The notes beneath the pieces were generated by a model, which was given only the letters and a program-made list of their open reading frames with translations, was not told the origin of the DNA and did not search any database. From Haloarcula marismortui ATCC 43049 (GTDB taxonomy: Archaea; Halobacteriota; Halobacteria; Halobacteriales; Haloarculaceae), in assembly GCF_000011085.1 (NCBI RefSeq), contig NC_006396.1:2914001-2978000 (forward strand): 64,000 nt of DNA, written 5' to 3'. Shown here piece by piece: positions 54,918-63,673 of the stretch (within the stretch, counting starts at the first letter, position 1; each line of letters opens with the position of its first letter). The position numbers and the translations under genes are program-made.

Positions 54918-55679
54918 ATGGCGGGTCGCATCGCGGTCCTGCTTGTCCTCTTGCTTTTTGCGGGCTGTGGAGCCTTCGGCGGGGCGGAGCGACAGACGGT
55001 GACCCCAGTTCCGGTGCCCGAGCAGTCACAGGACGACCGGGCCAACCCCGCCGTGACCGAGGACGCTGTCGACGCCAGGCGACTCGCGGCGGCCCACCGG
55101 CGCGCGACGCGGAATCGCTCGTACGTGCTGGGAATGCGGCTGTCGCTGGAGTGGGGGACACAAATCGTCAGTCTCGTCGTCGAAGACAGGTATCGCTACC
55201 AGTTCCGAACCGAAATTATCAACAAGAATTACACCAAGCAGGTGTACACCAACCGGAACCGACGCTATGTCTACGACGAGCGAGCACAGGGAGCCTGGAC
55301 CGCAACGCGGCGGCCAACCCCGGTTAGCGGGGTACTCGACCCCGACCCCGCTCGACTCATCGAAGCCTACCTCGCCACGAACGTCAGCGTCGACCGTCCG
55401 AGGGACGACCGTGACTCCTGCAGCGTGACGCTCATGGCTACGGACCCGCCGGCGGCGTTTGAACCGGCCGATAATTACAGCGTGCAGGCGACTGTCCGGC
55501 CGGACGGCCTCGTCCAGTCGCTCACCGTCTCGTACTGGGACCGCTCCAGAAAGGCCCCAGTAAGCTACGAAATCCGGTACTCCGCGGTTGGCGATACAAC
55601 CGTCTCCCGACCGGCGTGGGTCCGAAAGCGCTGGGGGAACGCGACAGACAGCGACCCTGAACTGTCCGACAGCCAGTGA
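54918..55679 (+). CDS. Sec-type lipoprotein, unknown (DUF7537-like)
   Basis: 253 aa. Hydrophobic signal VLLVLLLFAGC with lipobox cysteine at about 17. The rest is beta-rich, with repeated Tyr/Arg strands (DRYRYQFRTEIINKNYTKQ and NRRYVYDERAQGAW), resembling haloarchaeal surface lipoproteins of unknown binding role. Only 49 bp after the DUF5815 gene. Confidence 0.7.
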   Translation: MAGRIAVLLVLLLFAGCGAFGGAERQTVTPVPVPEQSQDDRANPAVTEDAVDARRLAAAHRRATRNRSYVLGMRLSLEWGTQIVSLVVEDRYRYQFRTEIINKNYTKQVYTNRNRRYVYDERAQGAWTATRRPTPVSGVLDPDPARLIEAYLATNVSVDRPRDDRDSCSVTLMATDPPAAFEPADNYSVQATVRPDGLVQSLTVSYWDRSRKAPVSYEIRYSAVGDTTVSRPAWVRKRWGNATDSDPELSDSQ

Positions 55680-55766
55680 CACGCCGCCGTCGGTTGATTT
55701 CCCGAAATCAGCCGTCTGACTGTTGTCTGACGGTGTTATATGGTGGAAGCGGTGCTGTAACTGTGT

Positions 55767-55997
55767 ATGGCTATGCGTGAGGGAGAGTTCGGGCGCATCC
55801 TGACAGTGCTCGAAGAAGCCGATGTCAACGGCACACTGACGGCACGCGAAATCTGTGACCTGCTCGAAGAACACGACGAGGCGTTCGGGAGCGCCCACCG
55901 TGTTGCCACAGTCCTTGGTCGTCGTGCTCAGTCCGGCGAGGTCGAGGTTATTCAGGGCCAGCCCTACCGGTATCGCGTTCCCGACCGCGACAACTGA
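55767..55997 (+). CDS. Small winged-helix-like protein
   Basis: 76 aa. EFGRILTVLEEADVNGTLTAREICDLLEEHDEAFGSAHRVATVLGRRAQSG is helix-turn-helix-like (about 6-58), followed by a wing VEVIQGQPYRYRV. Probably a DNA-binding or adaptor microprotein. It precedes carB (156 bp). A Met at 55773 is an alternative start. Confidence 0.6.
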   Translation: MAMREGEFGRILTVLEEADVNGTLTAREICDLLEEHDEAFGSAHRVATVLGRRAQSGEVEVIQGQPYRYRVPDRDN

Positions 55998-56122
55998 CCG
56001 TTCTCAGCGCCGCTACCGTCTGTCTGCTATACCGAGACTCGTCTGTGAGAGTGCTGACTATGTGACGCAGACGCATTACGATATTCGAAATTAGGCTTCG
56101 AGCTTCGCATTGTTTCGCCGGG

Positions 56123-56129
56123 CTTATTA
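56123..56129 (+). promoter_or_regulatory. Candidate TATA element of carB
   Basis: CTTATTA is centred 28 bp before the ATG at 56154. That spacing predicts transcription starting at or within a few bases of the start codon, that is, a leaderless mRNA as is common in haloarchaea. Confidence 0.45.
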
Positions 56130-56153
56130 CGATGTGTAGACTCCGCTCGTACA

Positions 56154-59100
56154 ATGACAGCGGACGAGGACCGTACAATCCTGCTCATCGGCAGTGGCCC
56201 GATCAAGATCGGACAGGCGGCCGAGTTCGATTACTCCGGCGCACAGGCGTGTCGTGCCCTTCAGGAAGAGGGTGCCCGCGTCGTGCTCGTGAACTCGAAC
56301 CCGGCGACGATTATGACTGACCCGGAGATGGCGGACAAGGTGTATCTCGAACCTATCAACACCGAAGCTATCTCTGAGATCATCCGGAAAGAAGAACCCG
56401 ACGGCGTCATCGCCGGTCTGGGCGGCCAGACTGGACTGAACGTCACCGCCGAACTTGCCGAGGAGGGCGTCCTCGACGAGTACGACGTGGACGTGATGGG
56501 GACGCCACTGGACACCATCTACGCGACGGAGGACCGCGACCTGTTCAAACAGCGGATGGAGGACATCGGTGAACCGGTGCCGCGCTCGACGACCATCACG
56601 CTCGACGACGGTGAATCGGTCACCGACTTGGACGAGGACTCGCTCATCGACCGCGTCGAATCCGCCGTCGACGAGGTCGGCGGGCTCCCCGTCATCGCGC
56701 GCACGACGTACACGCTCGGTGGCTCCGGCTCCGGCGTCGTCGACGAGATGGACGAACTCATCGAACGCGTCCGCAAGGGCCTGCGCCTCTCGCGCAACAA
56801 CGAGGTCCTCATCACCGAGTCCATCTCCGGCTGGGTCGAACTCGAATACGAGGTGATGCGCGACGCCGACGACTCCTGTATCATCATCTGCAACATGGAG
56901 AACATCGACCCGATGGGTATCCACACCGGGGAGTCCACGGTCGTCACCCCCTCGCAGGTCATCCCCGACGAGGGCCATCAGGAGATGCGCGACTCCGCGC
57001 TGAAGGTCATCCGCGACCTCGGCATTCAGGGCGGCTGTAACATCCAGTTCGCCTGGCACGACGACGGCACCCCCGGCGGCGAGTACCGCGTGGTCGAGGT
57101 GAACCCGCGTGTCTCCCGCTCCTCTGCGCTGGCCTCGAAGGCAACCGGCTACCCGATTGCCCGTGTCACTGCGAAGGTCGCGCTCGGCAAGCGCCTCCAC
57201 GAAATCGACAACGAAATTACCGGCGAGACGACCGCCGCTTTCGAGCCGGCTATCGACTACGTCGTGACGAAAGTGCCGCGCTGGCCTATCGACAAGTTCC
57301 GCGACACGGAGTTCGAACTGTCGACAGCGATGAAATCCACCGGTGAGGCGATGTCCATCGGTCGGACCTTCCCCGAGAGCCTGCTGAAGGCGCTTCGCTC
57401 CTCGGAGTACAATCCGGCTGCTGACTTCAACGAAATCGACGACGCGGAACTCGAAACGGAGTACCTCGAAAAGCCAACGCCTGACCGTCCGTACGCGATG
57501 TTCGAGGCGTTCTGCCGCGGCTACACCGTCGAGGAAGTCGTCGATATCACCGACATCAAAGAGTGGTACGTCGAGCGGTTCAAAGAGGTCGCCGACGCCG
57601 CTGAGGCCGCCCGCGATGGCGACTACGAGACCGCCGCACAGGCCGGCTTTACTGACCAGGAAATAACGGCGCTGGCCGGCGGTGAGTTCAACGATACGCA
57701 CGTCTCCTGGCTCCCGGCGGATCTGGATGAAGACGGCGGCGACGAGCCGGAAGTCGAAGCGGCGACCGATGGCTCCGGTGTCACAGTCGACACCGTCGAG
57801 ACGGAGACGACTGACCGCGACTTCAAACTCGTCGACACCTGTGCCGGCGAGTTCGAGGCGACGACGCCGTATTACTACTCGACGCGGGACCCGCTGTCGG
57901 GTATCGACCGCGACGAACTCCAGATCGACCCGGACCTCGAAAGTGTCGTGGTCGTCGGTGGCGGCCCCATCCGTATCGGGCAGGGCGTGGAGTTCGACTA
58001 CTGTTCGGTCCACGCGGTCCGCGCGCTGGAGAACCTTGGCATCGACGCCCACGTCGTCAACAACAACCCCGAGACGGTGTCGACCGACTACGACACGTCC
58101 GACGGACTGTTCTTCGAACCAGTTACTGCAGAGGAGGTCGCCGATGTCATCGAAGCGACCGACGCGGACGGCGTGATGGTCCAGTTCGGCGGCCAGACCT
58201 CTGTCGACATCGGCCACCCGCTCGAACAGGAGCTCGAACGCCGCGACCTCGACTGTGAGATCATGGGGACCTCCGTCGACGCGATGGACCTCGCCGAGGA
58301 CCGCGACCGGTTCAACAAGCTGATGGACGAACTCGGTATTTCACAGGCCGAAGGTGGCTCTGCGACCTCCAAGGAGGAGGCCCTCGACCTGGCCCACGAC
58401 ATCGGCTACCCCGTCCTTGTGCGCCCGAGCTACGTGCTCGGCGGCCGCGCGATGGACGTGGTGTACAACGACGAGGACCTCGAAACGTACATCGAGGAAG
58501 CCGTCCGTGTGAGCCCGGACAAGCCGATTCTGGTCGACGAGTTCCTCGCCGACGCCGTCGAACTGGATGTCGACGCCGTGGCCGACGAGGACGATGTCCT
58601 CATCGGCGGCGTGATGGAACACGTCGAGACGGCGGGCATCCACTCGGGCGACTCCGCCTGTATGATTCCGCCCCGGTCTCAGGAGATCAAGGACGTGATG
58701 CCGCGCATCCGCGAGGTCGTTGAGGATATCGCCGACGCGCTCGATACCGTCGGTCTGCTGAACGTCCAGCTCGCCGTTCGTGACGGCGAGGTGTTCGTCC
58801 TCGAAGCGAACCCGCGCTCGTCCCGTACCGTTCCGTTCATCTCCAAGACGGCTGGCGTCCCGATCGCCAAAATCGCCGCTAAGGTGATGTCCGGCGCGAC
58901 GCTCTCGGAACTCGACGTGCAGGAACAGATTCCGGAGCAGGTCTCTGTCAAGGAGGTCGTCCTGCCCTTTGACCGCCTGCCGGGTTCGGATCCGCGTCTC
59001 GGCCCGGAGATGAAATCCACCGGCGAGGTCATGGGGACCGCCGGCTCCTTCGGCAAGGCCTACCAGAAGGCCCAGATGGCCGTCGGCAAGGCAATCCCGC

Positions 59101-59405
59101 TTGAGGGGACGGCCATCGTTGACCTGCCAATCCTCGGCTTCGAGGAGCACTTCGACGTACAGGACTTCGACGACTACGAAGACACCGACGCCATCATCGA
59201 CGCCATCCAGAGCGGCAAGGTTGACCTCGTTCTCTCCCGCAACCGCGACGTGCTGGAAGCCTGTGTCGAGGAGACTGTGACGTACTTCTCGACTCACGAG
59301 AGCGCCGAGGCGGCGCTGGAAGCGATCAACTCCGCTGACCAGCCACTCGCTGTTCAGGCCATCGATGAACGGCCAAAGACCCAGCGCGAGTGGGGCGCTG
59401 AGTAA
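56154..59405 (+). CDS. carB: Carbamoyl-phosphate synthase large subunit
   Basis: 1083 aa. Two homologous ATP-grasp halves: LIGSGPIKIGQAAEFDYSGA at about 9-28 and GGGPIRIGQGVEFDYCSV at about 602-619. An acidic insertion separates them (ATDGSGVTVDTVETETTDRD). The C-terminal allosteric/MGS-like domain is present. It makes carbamoyl phosphate from bicarbonate, ammonia and 2 ATP for pyrimidine and arginine synthesis. The small subunit carA is 4.3 kb away and convergent. Confidence 0.97.
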   Translation: MTADEDRTILLIGSGPIKIGQAAEFDYSGAQACRALQEEGARVVLVNSNPATIMTDPEMADKVYLEPINTEAISEIIRKEEPDGVIAGLGGQTGLNVTAELAEEGVLDEYDVDVMGTPLDTIYATEDRDLFKQRMEDIGEPVPRSTTITLDDGESVTDLDEDSLIDRVESAVDEVGGLPVIARTTYTLGGSGSGVVDEMDELIERVRKGLRLSRNNEVLITESISGWVELEYEVMRDADDSCIIICNMENIDPMGIHTGESTVVTPSQVIPDEGHQEMRDSALKVIRDLGIQGGCNIQFAWHDDGTPGGEYRVVEVNPRVSRSSALASKATGYPIARVTAKVALGKRLHEIDNEITGETTAAFEPAIDYVVTKVPRWPIDKFRDTEFELSTAMKSTGEAMSIGRTFPESLLKALRSSEYNPAADFNEIDDAELETEYLEKPTPDRPYAMFEAFCRGYTVEEVVDITDIKEWYVERFKEVADAAEAARDGDYETAAQAGFTDQEITALAGGEFNDTHVSWLPADLDEDGGDEPEVEAATDGSGVTVDTVETETTDRDFKLVDTCAGEFEATTPYYYSTRDPLSGIDRDELQIDPDLESVVVVGGGPIRIGQGVEFDYCSVHAVRALENLGIDAHVVNNNPETVSTDYDTSDGLFFEPVTAEEVADVIEATDADGVMVQFGGQTSVDIGHPLEQELERRDLDCEIMGTSVDAMDLAEDRDRFNKLMDELGISQAEGGSATSKEEALDLAHDIGYPVLVRPSYVLGGRAMDVVYNDEDLETYIEEAVRVSPDKPILVDEFLADAVELDVDAVADEDDVLIGGVMEHVETAGIHSGDSACMIPPRSQEIKDVMPRIREVVEDIADALDTVGLLNVQLAVRDGEVFVLEANPRSSRTVPFISKTAGVPIAKIAAKVMSGATLSELDVQEQIPEQVSVKEVVLPFDRLPGSDPRLGPEMKSTGEVMGTAGSFGKAYQKAQMAVGKAIPLEGTAIVDLPILGFEEHFDVQDFDDYEDTDAIIDAIQSGKVDLVLSRNRDVLEACVEETVTYFSTHESAEAALEAINSADQPLAVQAIDERPKTQREWGAE

Positions 59406-59483
59406 CGCGGTCGGCTGTTCTCGGGAGCAGATCACCCACCGCGGTGGCACCGATTCCTGTCACTCGAACGGACAGGTACAAAT

Positions 59484-59490
59484 ACTTATT
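59484..59490 (+). promoter_or_regulatory. Candidate TATA element of the large histidine kinase
   Basis: ACTTATT within AAATACTTATTCG is centred 29 bp upstream of the ATG at 59516. The spacing fits a leaderless transcript independent of carB. Confidence 0.45.
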
Positions 59491-59515
59491 CGTTGGACAC
59501 GTTCACGTACCATTC

Positions 59516-62500
59516 ATGGCCGATGCCGTACGTGTCCTGCATGTTGAGGACGACCCCGAGTTCGCGTCGATGACGGCGGCGTTTCTCAGCCGTGCCGACG
59601 ACCGGTTCGACGTGGTCCCGGCAACGTCGGCAAATGAGGGACTCACCCGGCTCAGCGAGGAACCAATCGATTGTGTTGTCTCGGATTTCGAGATGCCCGG
59701 TCAGGACGGCATCGAGTTTCTGGAATCCGTCCGAGCTATCGACGAGAACCTCCCGTTCATTCTCTTTACAGGGAAAGGCTCCGAGGAAGTGGCCAGCGAG
59801 GCGATTTCGGCCGGTGTGACCGACTACCTCCAGAAACAACAGGGCACCGACCAGTACACAATTCTCGCCAACCGCATCGCCAACGCGGTCGAGCAGTACC
59901 GGTCACAGCGGGCACTGGACGCGAGCCGGGAGCGGCTCTCGCTGTTTATCGATAAGTCACCGCTCGGCGTCATCGAGTGGGACGAGAGCTTTGAGGTGGT
60001 TCAGGTCAACGAGAAAGGCGAGGAGATCCTGCGGCGTGGGGAATCGGCGCTCGCCGGCAAGGGGTTCGAGACGCTCGTCCCGGACTCGGCGCTGGATGCG
60101 GTCGAAGAGACAATCACGGCCCTGCAGGAAGGCAGCGGGGGCTACTATACGGTGCTTGATATCGAGACCGGCGACGGCGAGGAGATCGTCTGTGAGTGGC
60201 ACAACCGAATCATCCGAGAAGACGGAGAGACCGTCGCGATCTTCTCGCAGTTTCAGGAGATCACGGAGCGTCGGCAGCGACAGCAGCGTATCGAGGCACT
60301 GCACGACACAACGCGGGAGCTGATGCACGTTGAGTCACGCGAGGCTGCCGCCGAACTGGTCGTCGAAACCGCGCGTGATCTGCTCGGATTGCCACTCAGC
60401 GCTGTCTTTCTCGCCGATGAGTCGGCCGACGCTCTCAGGCCGACCGCAGTGACCGACCAGGCTCAGGCGATTATCGACGACCATCCGACGTTTAGCGAGG
60501 GCGATAGTCTGGTCTGGGAGGTGTTCGACTCCGGCGAACAGCGTGTTTTCAACGATGTCTCCACTCACCCCAACCGCTACAACCCTGACACCGACGTCTG
60601 TAGCGAACTCCTGATTCCACTGGGCGACCACGGTGTGCTGATCGCCGCATCGACCGATGCCGCCGCGTTCGAGGACGCATCGGTCTCGCTGATGCGAACC
60701 CTCGCTGCGAACACCGAGGAGGCCCTTTCCAGACTCGACCGGCAGCAAGAACTCAGAACGCTCACGGAACGCCACGAACTCGCCCTTGAGGGTGCTGAGC
60801 TCGGCGTCTGGGACTGGAACGTTCAGACGGACCAAGTCACCTTCGACGAGCGCTGGGCGAATATGCTCGGCTACACGCTCAATGAACTCGACCCGACAGT
60901 CGACACCTGGGACAAACTGATTCACCCTAAGGACCGCGAGCGGACCTACGAGGCACTGAACGCCCACCTCGACGGCGAGACGGAGATATACGAATGTGAC
61001 CATCGCCTCAAGACGGCGACCGGCGACTACCGATGGATCCGCGACATTGGCAAAGTGGTCGAACGCGACGAGAACGGCGATCCGGTCCGTGCGGTGGGGA
61101 TCCATCAGGACGTGACCGACCACAAAAAGCGGAAACAAGAACTCGAAGACACGAGCCGCAAACTGCAGGTCATTCTCGACACAGCGCCGACGTACATCCT
61201 GATGAAAGATATCGACAGCCGCTTTCTCTTCATCAACAGTGCGGCTCGTGAGCTCTACGGGATCGACGCTGACAAATCTGTCGTCGGCCTGTCCGATTAC
61301 GATATTCTTCCGGACCGCATCGCGGAGCAGACTCACGCCGACGATCAGCGGGCCCTTGAACAGAAAGAGACCGTCGAAGTCGAGACGGTGATTCCGGTCG
61401 ACGGGACGGAGCGGACGCATCTGACGCGGAAGACACCGATACTCGACGATGACGGCGAGCCGTACGCCCTCTGTGTCGTTGCGACTGACATTACCGACCA
61501 GAAACAGCGCGAGCGGGAGTTGGCTCGCCTCACCGACGAGTATGCGGCGGTGTTCGAGAACACCAACGACGCCATCGCGCTCGTCGACATTGAGGAGCCG
61601 GCAGACGATCCGACGTTCCGATACGTTCGGACGAACGAGGCCTACGAGCGACAGACCGGGTTCGACACCGAGTCACTGACCGGTCAGACCCCAGTTGAGG
61701 CTGCCGGCCCGGACATCGGTCGTCGAATCGCCGACCACTACAAGCAGTGTGTCTCGGCCGGTGAACCTATCACATTCGAGGAGCGGGACCTCCACCCGAC
61801 TGGCGTCTGGGAGACACAGGTAACACCGATCGCCGCTGACGGAGAGATCACCCGGCTCGTTGCCATCTCACGGGATATCTCCGACCGAATCGAGTACCGC
61901 GAGGAACTGGAGCGACAGAACGACCGGCTCGAAGAGTTTGCGAGCATCGTTAGCCACGACCTCCGGAACCCGCTCAGCGTCCTCGAAGGCTCGCTCACCC
62001 TTGCCAGAGACACCGGCAACGACGAGCAGTTCGACCGCTGTTACCGTGCAATCGACCGCATGAAGGAACTCATCGAGGATCTGCTGACTCTCGCCCGTGA
62101 GGGGGACACGGTATCCGAAACGGAGCCGCTCAACCTCGAACCGACGGCGCTGTCCTGCTGGCATGCTGTCGAGACGTCTGATGCCACACTCGAAGTCACT
62201 GCTGAGAGCACAATCTACGCCGACGAGAGCCGCGTTCGCCAACTCCTCGAAAACCTCATCAACAACGCTGTGACGCACGGCGGCCCGGCCGTCACTGTTG
62301 AGGTCGGCGATCTCGACGACCCGGGGTTTTACGTCGCCGATGATGGTGGTGGTATCCCGCCGGAAAAGCACGACACAGTGTTTGAGAGCGGCTACACCAC
62401 CACTGACGGTGGAACCGGCTTTGGGCTCGCTATCGTCAAGGAGATAGCGGCGGCACACGACTGGTCGGTGTCCGTTACTGAGAGCGACGCCGGCGGCGCA

Positions 62501-62536
62501 CGATTCGAGTTCAGGGGCGTCAGACAGGAGTCATAG
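59516..62536 (+). CDS. Hybrid receiver-multi-PAS/GAF sensor histidine kinase
   Basis: 1006 aa, soluble. Order of domains: receiver (1-120, phosphoacceptor D57 in CVVSDFEMPG), PAS (about 140-260), GAF (about 265-415), three PAS (about 425-560, 560-670, 675-800), dimerisation with H815 (IVSHDLRNP), and HATPase (ENLINNAVTHGG, DDGGGIPP, GTGFGLAIVK). An N-terminal receiver with a transmitter suggests it takes part in a phosphorelay. The start chosen is ATG 59516. Confidence 0.93.
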   Translation: MADAVRVLHVEDDPEFASMTAAFLSRADDRFDVVPATSANEGLTRLSEEPIDCVVSDFEMPGQDGIEFLESVRAIDENLPFILFTGKGSEEVASEAISAGVTDYLQKQQGTDQYTILANRIANAVEQYRSQRALDASRERLSLFIDKSPLGVIEWDESFEVVQVNEKGEEILRRGESALAGKGFETLVPDSALDAVEETITALQEGSGGYYTVLDIETGDGEEIVCEWHNRIIREDGETVAIFSQFQEITERRQRQQRIEALHDTTRELMHVESREAAAELVVETARDLLGLPLSAVFLADESADALRPTAVTDQAQAIIDDHPTFSEGDSLVWEVFDSGEQRVFNDVSTHPNRYNPDTDVCSELLIPLGDHGVLIAASTDAAAFEDASVSLMRTLAANTEEALSRLDRQQELRTLTERHELALEGAELGVWDWNVQTDQVTFDERWANMLGYTLNELDPTVDTWDKLIHPKDRERTYEALNAHLDGETEIYECDHRLKTATGDYRWIRDIGKVVERDENGDPVRAVGIHQDVTDHKKRKQELEDTSRKLQVILDTAPTYILMKDIDSRFLFINSAARELYGIDADKSVVGLSDYDILPDRIAEQTHADDQRALEQKETVEVETVIPVDGTERTHLTRKTPILDDDGEPYALCVVATDITDQKQRERELARLTDEYAAVFENTNDAIALVDIEEPADDPTFRYVRTNEAYERQTGFDTESLTGQTPVEAAGPDIGRRIADHYKQCVSAGEPITFEERDLHPTGVWETQVTPIAADGEITRLVAISRDISDRIEYREELERQNDRLEEFASIVSHDLRNPLSVLEGSLTLARDTGNDEQFDRCYRAIDRMKELIEDLLTLAREGDTVSETEPLNLEPTALSCWHAVETSDATLEVTAESTIYADESRVRQLLENLINNAVTHGGPAVTVEVGDLDDPGFYVADDGGGIPPEKHDTVFESGYTTTDGGTGFGLAIVKEIAAAHDWSVSVTESDAGGARFEFRGVRQES

Positions 62537-62616
62537 AGCGGTCGGGCTGTAACGACTGTTATCCATGCACCGATTTCTCAACCATTACATGTCCGAACCG
62601 TTGAACCGATATAGTG

Positions 62617-62680
62617 GTCATAGCTAGTACTCGATTAGCTACTGATGACTATCTGTCCTGTTCTGTGCCAATAATGGCAC
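62617..62680. promoter_or_regulatory. Two palindromes upstream of the leader ORF and PH-like gene
   Basis: An interrupted palindrome, GTCAT-AGCTA ... TAGCT-ACTG-ATGAC, spans 62617-62649. A perfect 6-bp repeat GTGCCA-ATAA-TGGCAC spans 62665-62680. They sit 40-100 bp before the leader ORF, where a regulator could bind. The 5' part of 62537-62760 contains no ORF. Confidence 0.35.
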
Positions 62681-62719
62681 GTTCGTAACACTCATTTCTG
62701 GGGCTGTGACACTAGCAGT

Positions 62720-62764
62720 ATGGACCGTGTTGCAATCGCTGTCGCCGCTCCGGGAATCCGATGA
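62720..62764 (+). CDS. Possible 14-aa leader peptide
   Basis: The reading frame MDRVAIAVAAPGIR ends with a TGA that overlaps the ATG of the next gene (ATGA). This overlap could couple their translation. It may be chance, but its composition is more protein-like than random GC-rich DNA. Confidence 0.3.
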   Translation: MDRVAIAVAAPGIR

Positions 62765-63387
62765 TAGAGGACATCACTAAGCGGGCGGAGACAGTCGCTG
62801 AGATGGCTCCCAGTGACTCGGTAACGGTAGGTGTCCTCGCTGGATACAAGAGTCGTTTCTCTGAGTCACCACCGCTGAACAACCCACCGCTGACGTACCT
62901 CGACGGCGCGGAAGCCCCGGCGTATCTCCTGACCAACGGGAAGCGCGGCATCGGTCGCGGAACGAAACGCAAGACCGACTCACCGGTCGGCGACCGACGG
63001 ACCGTCATTCTGGTTACCGGCCGCCGGACGCTCTGTCTCATCGGGAAAGACGAGGACGACGACATCATCGAGATCCCACACGAAGCAGTTGCCGACGTTA
63101 CCACCAAGACCGGGTTCCGTGCGCACCGCCTCGCGCTCCGGACCCCACGGAAAATGTACCACTGCTGGGTGCACCGCAAGACCGACAAAACAACGCTCAA
63201 AGCGGCCGCCGAGTTCATCGAGAACCACCAGCAGGACAGTCCGGACGCAATCGACGGCGACGACGACGCCAACCGAGTCATGTACCGCGGTCGCCCCGTC
63301 GCACCGCAGAACAACACGGCCAAAAGCGAAGACAGCGACCAGACGAAATACTACCGCGGGCAACCAATCGACGACGACAGCGACTGA
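62761..63387 (+). CDS. PH-like domain protein, unknown
   Basis: 208 aa, soluble. The middle region (about 55-150) has the beta-strand pattern of a bacterial/archaeal PH-like domain (YLLTNGKRGIGRGTKRK, TVILVTGRRTLCLIGKDEDD, YHCWVHRKTDKTTLKAAAEF). The C-terminus carries two similar short motifs, VMYRGRPVA and KYYRGQPID, spaced about 30 residues. Probably a lipid- or protein-binding adaptor; this is an inference. Confidence 0.6.
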   Translation: MIEDITKRAETVAEMAPSDSVTVGVLAGYKSRFSESPPLNNPPLTYLDGAEAPAYLLTNGKRGIGRGTKRKTDSPVGDRRTVILVTGRRTLCLIGKDEDDDIIEIPHEAVADVTTKTGFRAHRLALRTPRKMYHCWVHRKTDKTTLKAAAEFIENHQQDSPDAIDGDDDANRVMYRGRPVAPQNNTAKSEDSDQTKYYRGQPIDDDSD

Positions 63388-63513
63388 AAGACGTGGCTCA
63401 TGCGCGTCCAAACCGCGCCGCCCGCGGTTCGTTGCTGTTCACGGTTCGCGGTTCTCATCTGCTCCGCTCGCTTCGAACCGCGCTACTGCTCGCGGGTCAC
63501 TCTGTTCCCCGTC

Positions 63514-63577
63514 GTCGGGCGGCGATACCGCCCGACTGCTTGCGGGACCGAAGGTCCCGCTCCGCTCGCAATGCGAG
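63514..63577. repeat. Cluster of perfect hairpins in carA/PH-gene spacer
   Basis: Three perfect inverted repeats follow in a row. They are GTCGGGCGG/CCGCCCGAC with a 5-nt loop (63514-63536), GCGGGACC/GGTCCCGC with a 3-nt loop (63542-63560), and CTCGCA-A-TGCGAG (63565-63577). The whole 63388-63673 spacer is unusually GC-rich and self-complementary. It could end transcription on both strands. Confidence 0.45.
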
Positions 63578-63673
63578 GGCGGCTCCCTGTCGTCGCGCCC
63601 CTCGCTCTCCTCACGGTTCGTTACCACTCGCCGCTCGGAAGTCCGGGGACCCCTCCCTACGGCTAGGCTCCCC

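Noticed and set aside
56127..58217. Long minus-strand open frame opposite carB (696 codons)
   Set aside because: Antisense shadow of a GC-rich gene; its translation is Arg/Val/Asp-rich low-complexity with no domain, while carB itself is unambiguous.
60335..61420. Minus-strand open frame inside the large histidine kinase
   Set aside because: Antisense shadow; kinase domains on the plus strand are continuous.
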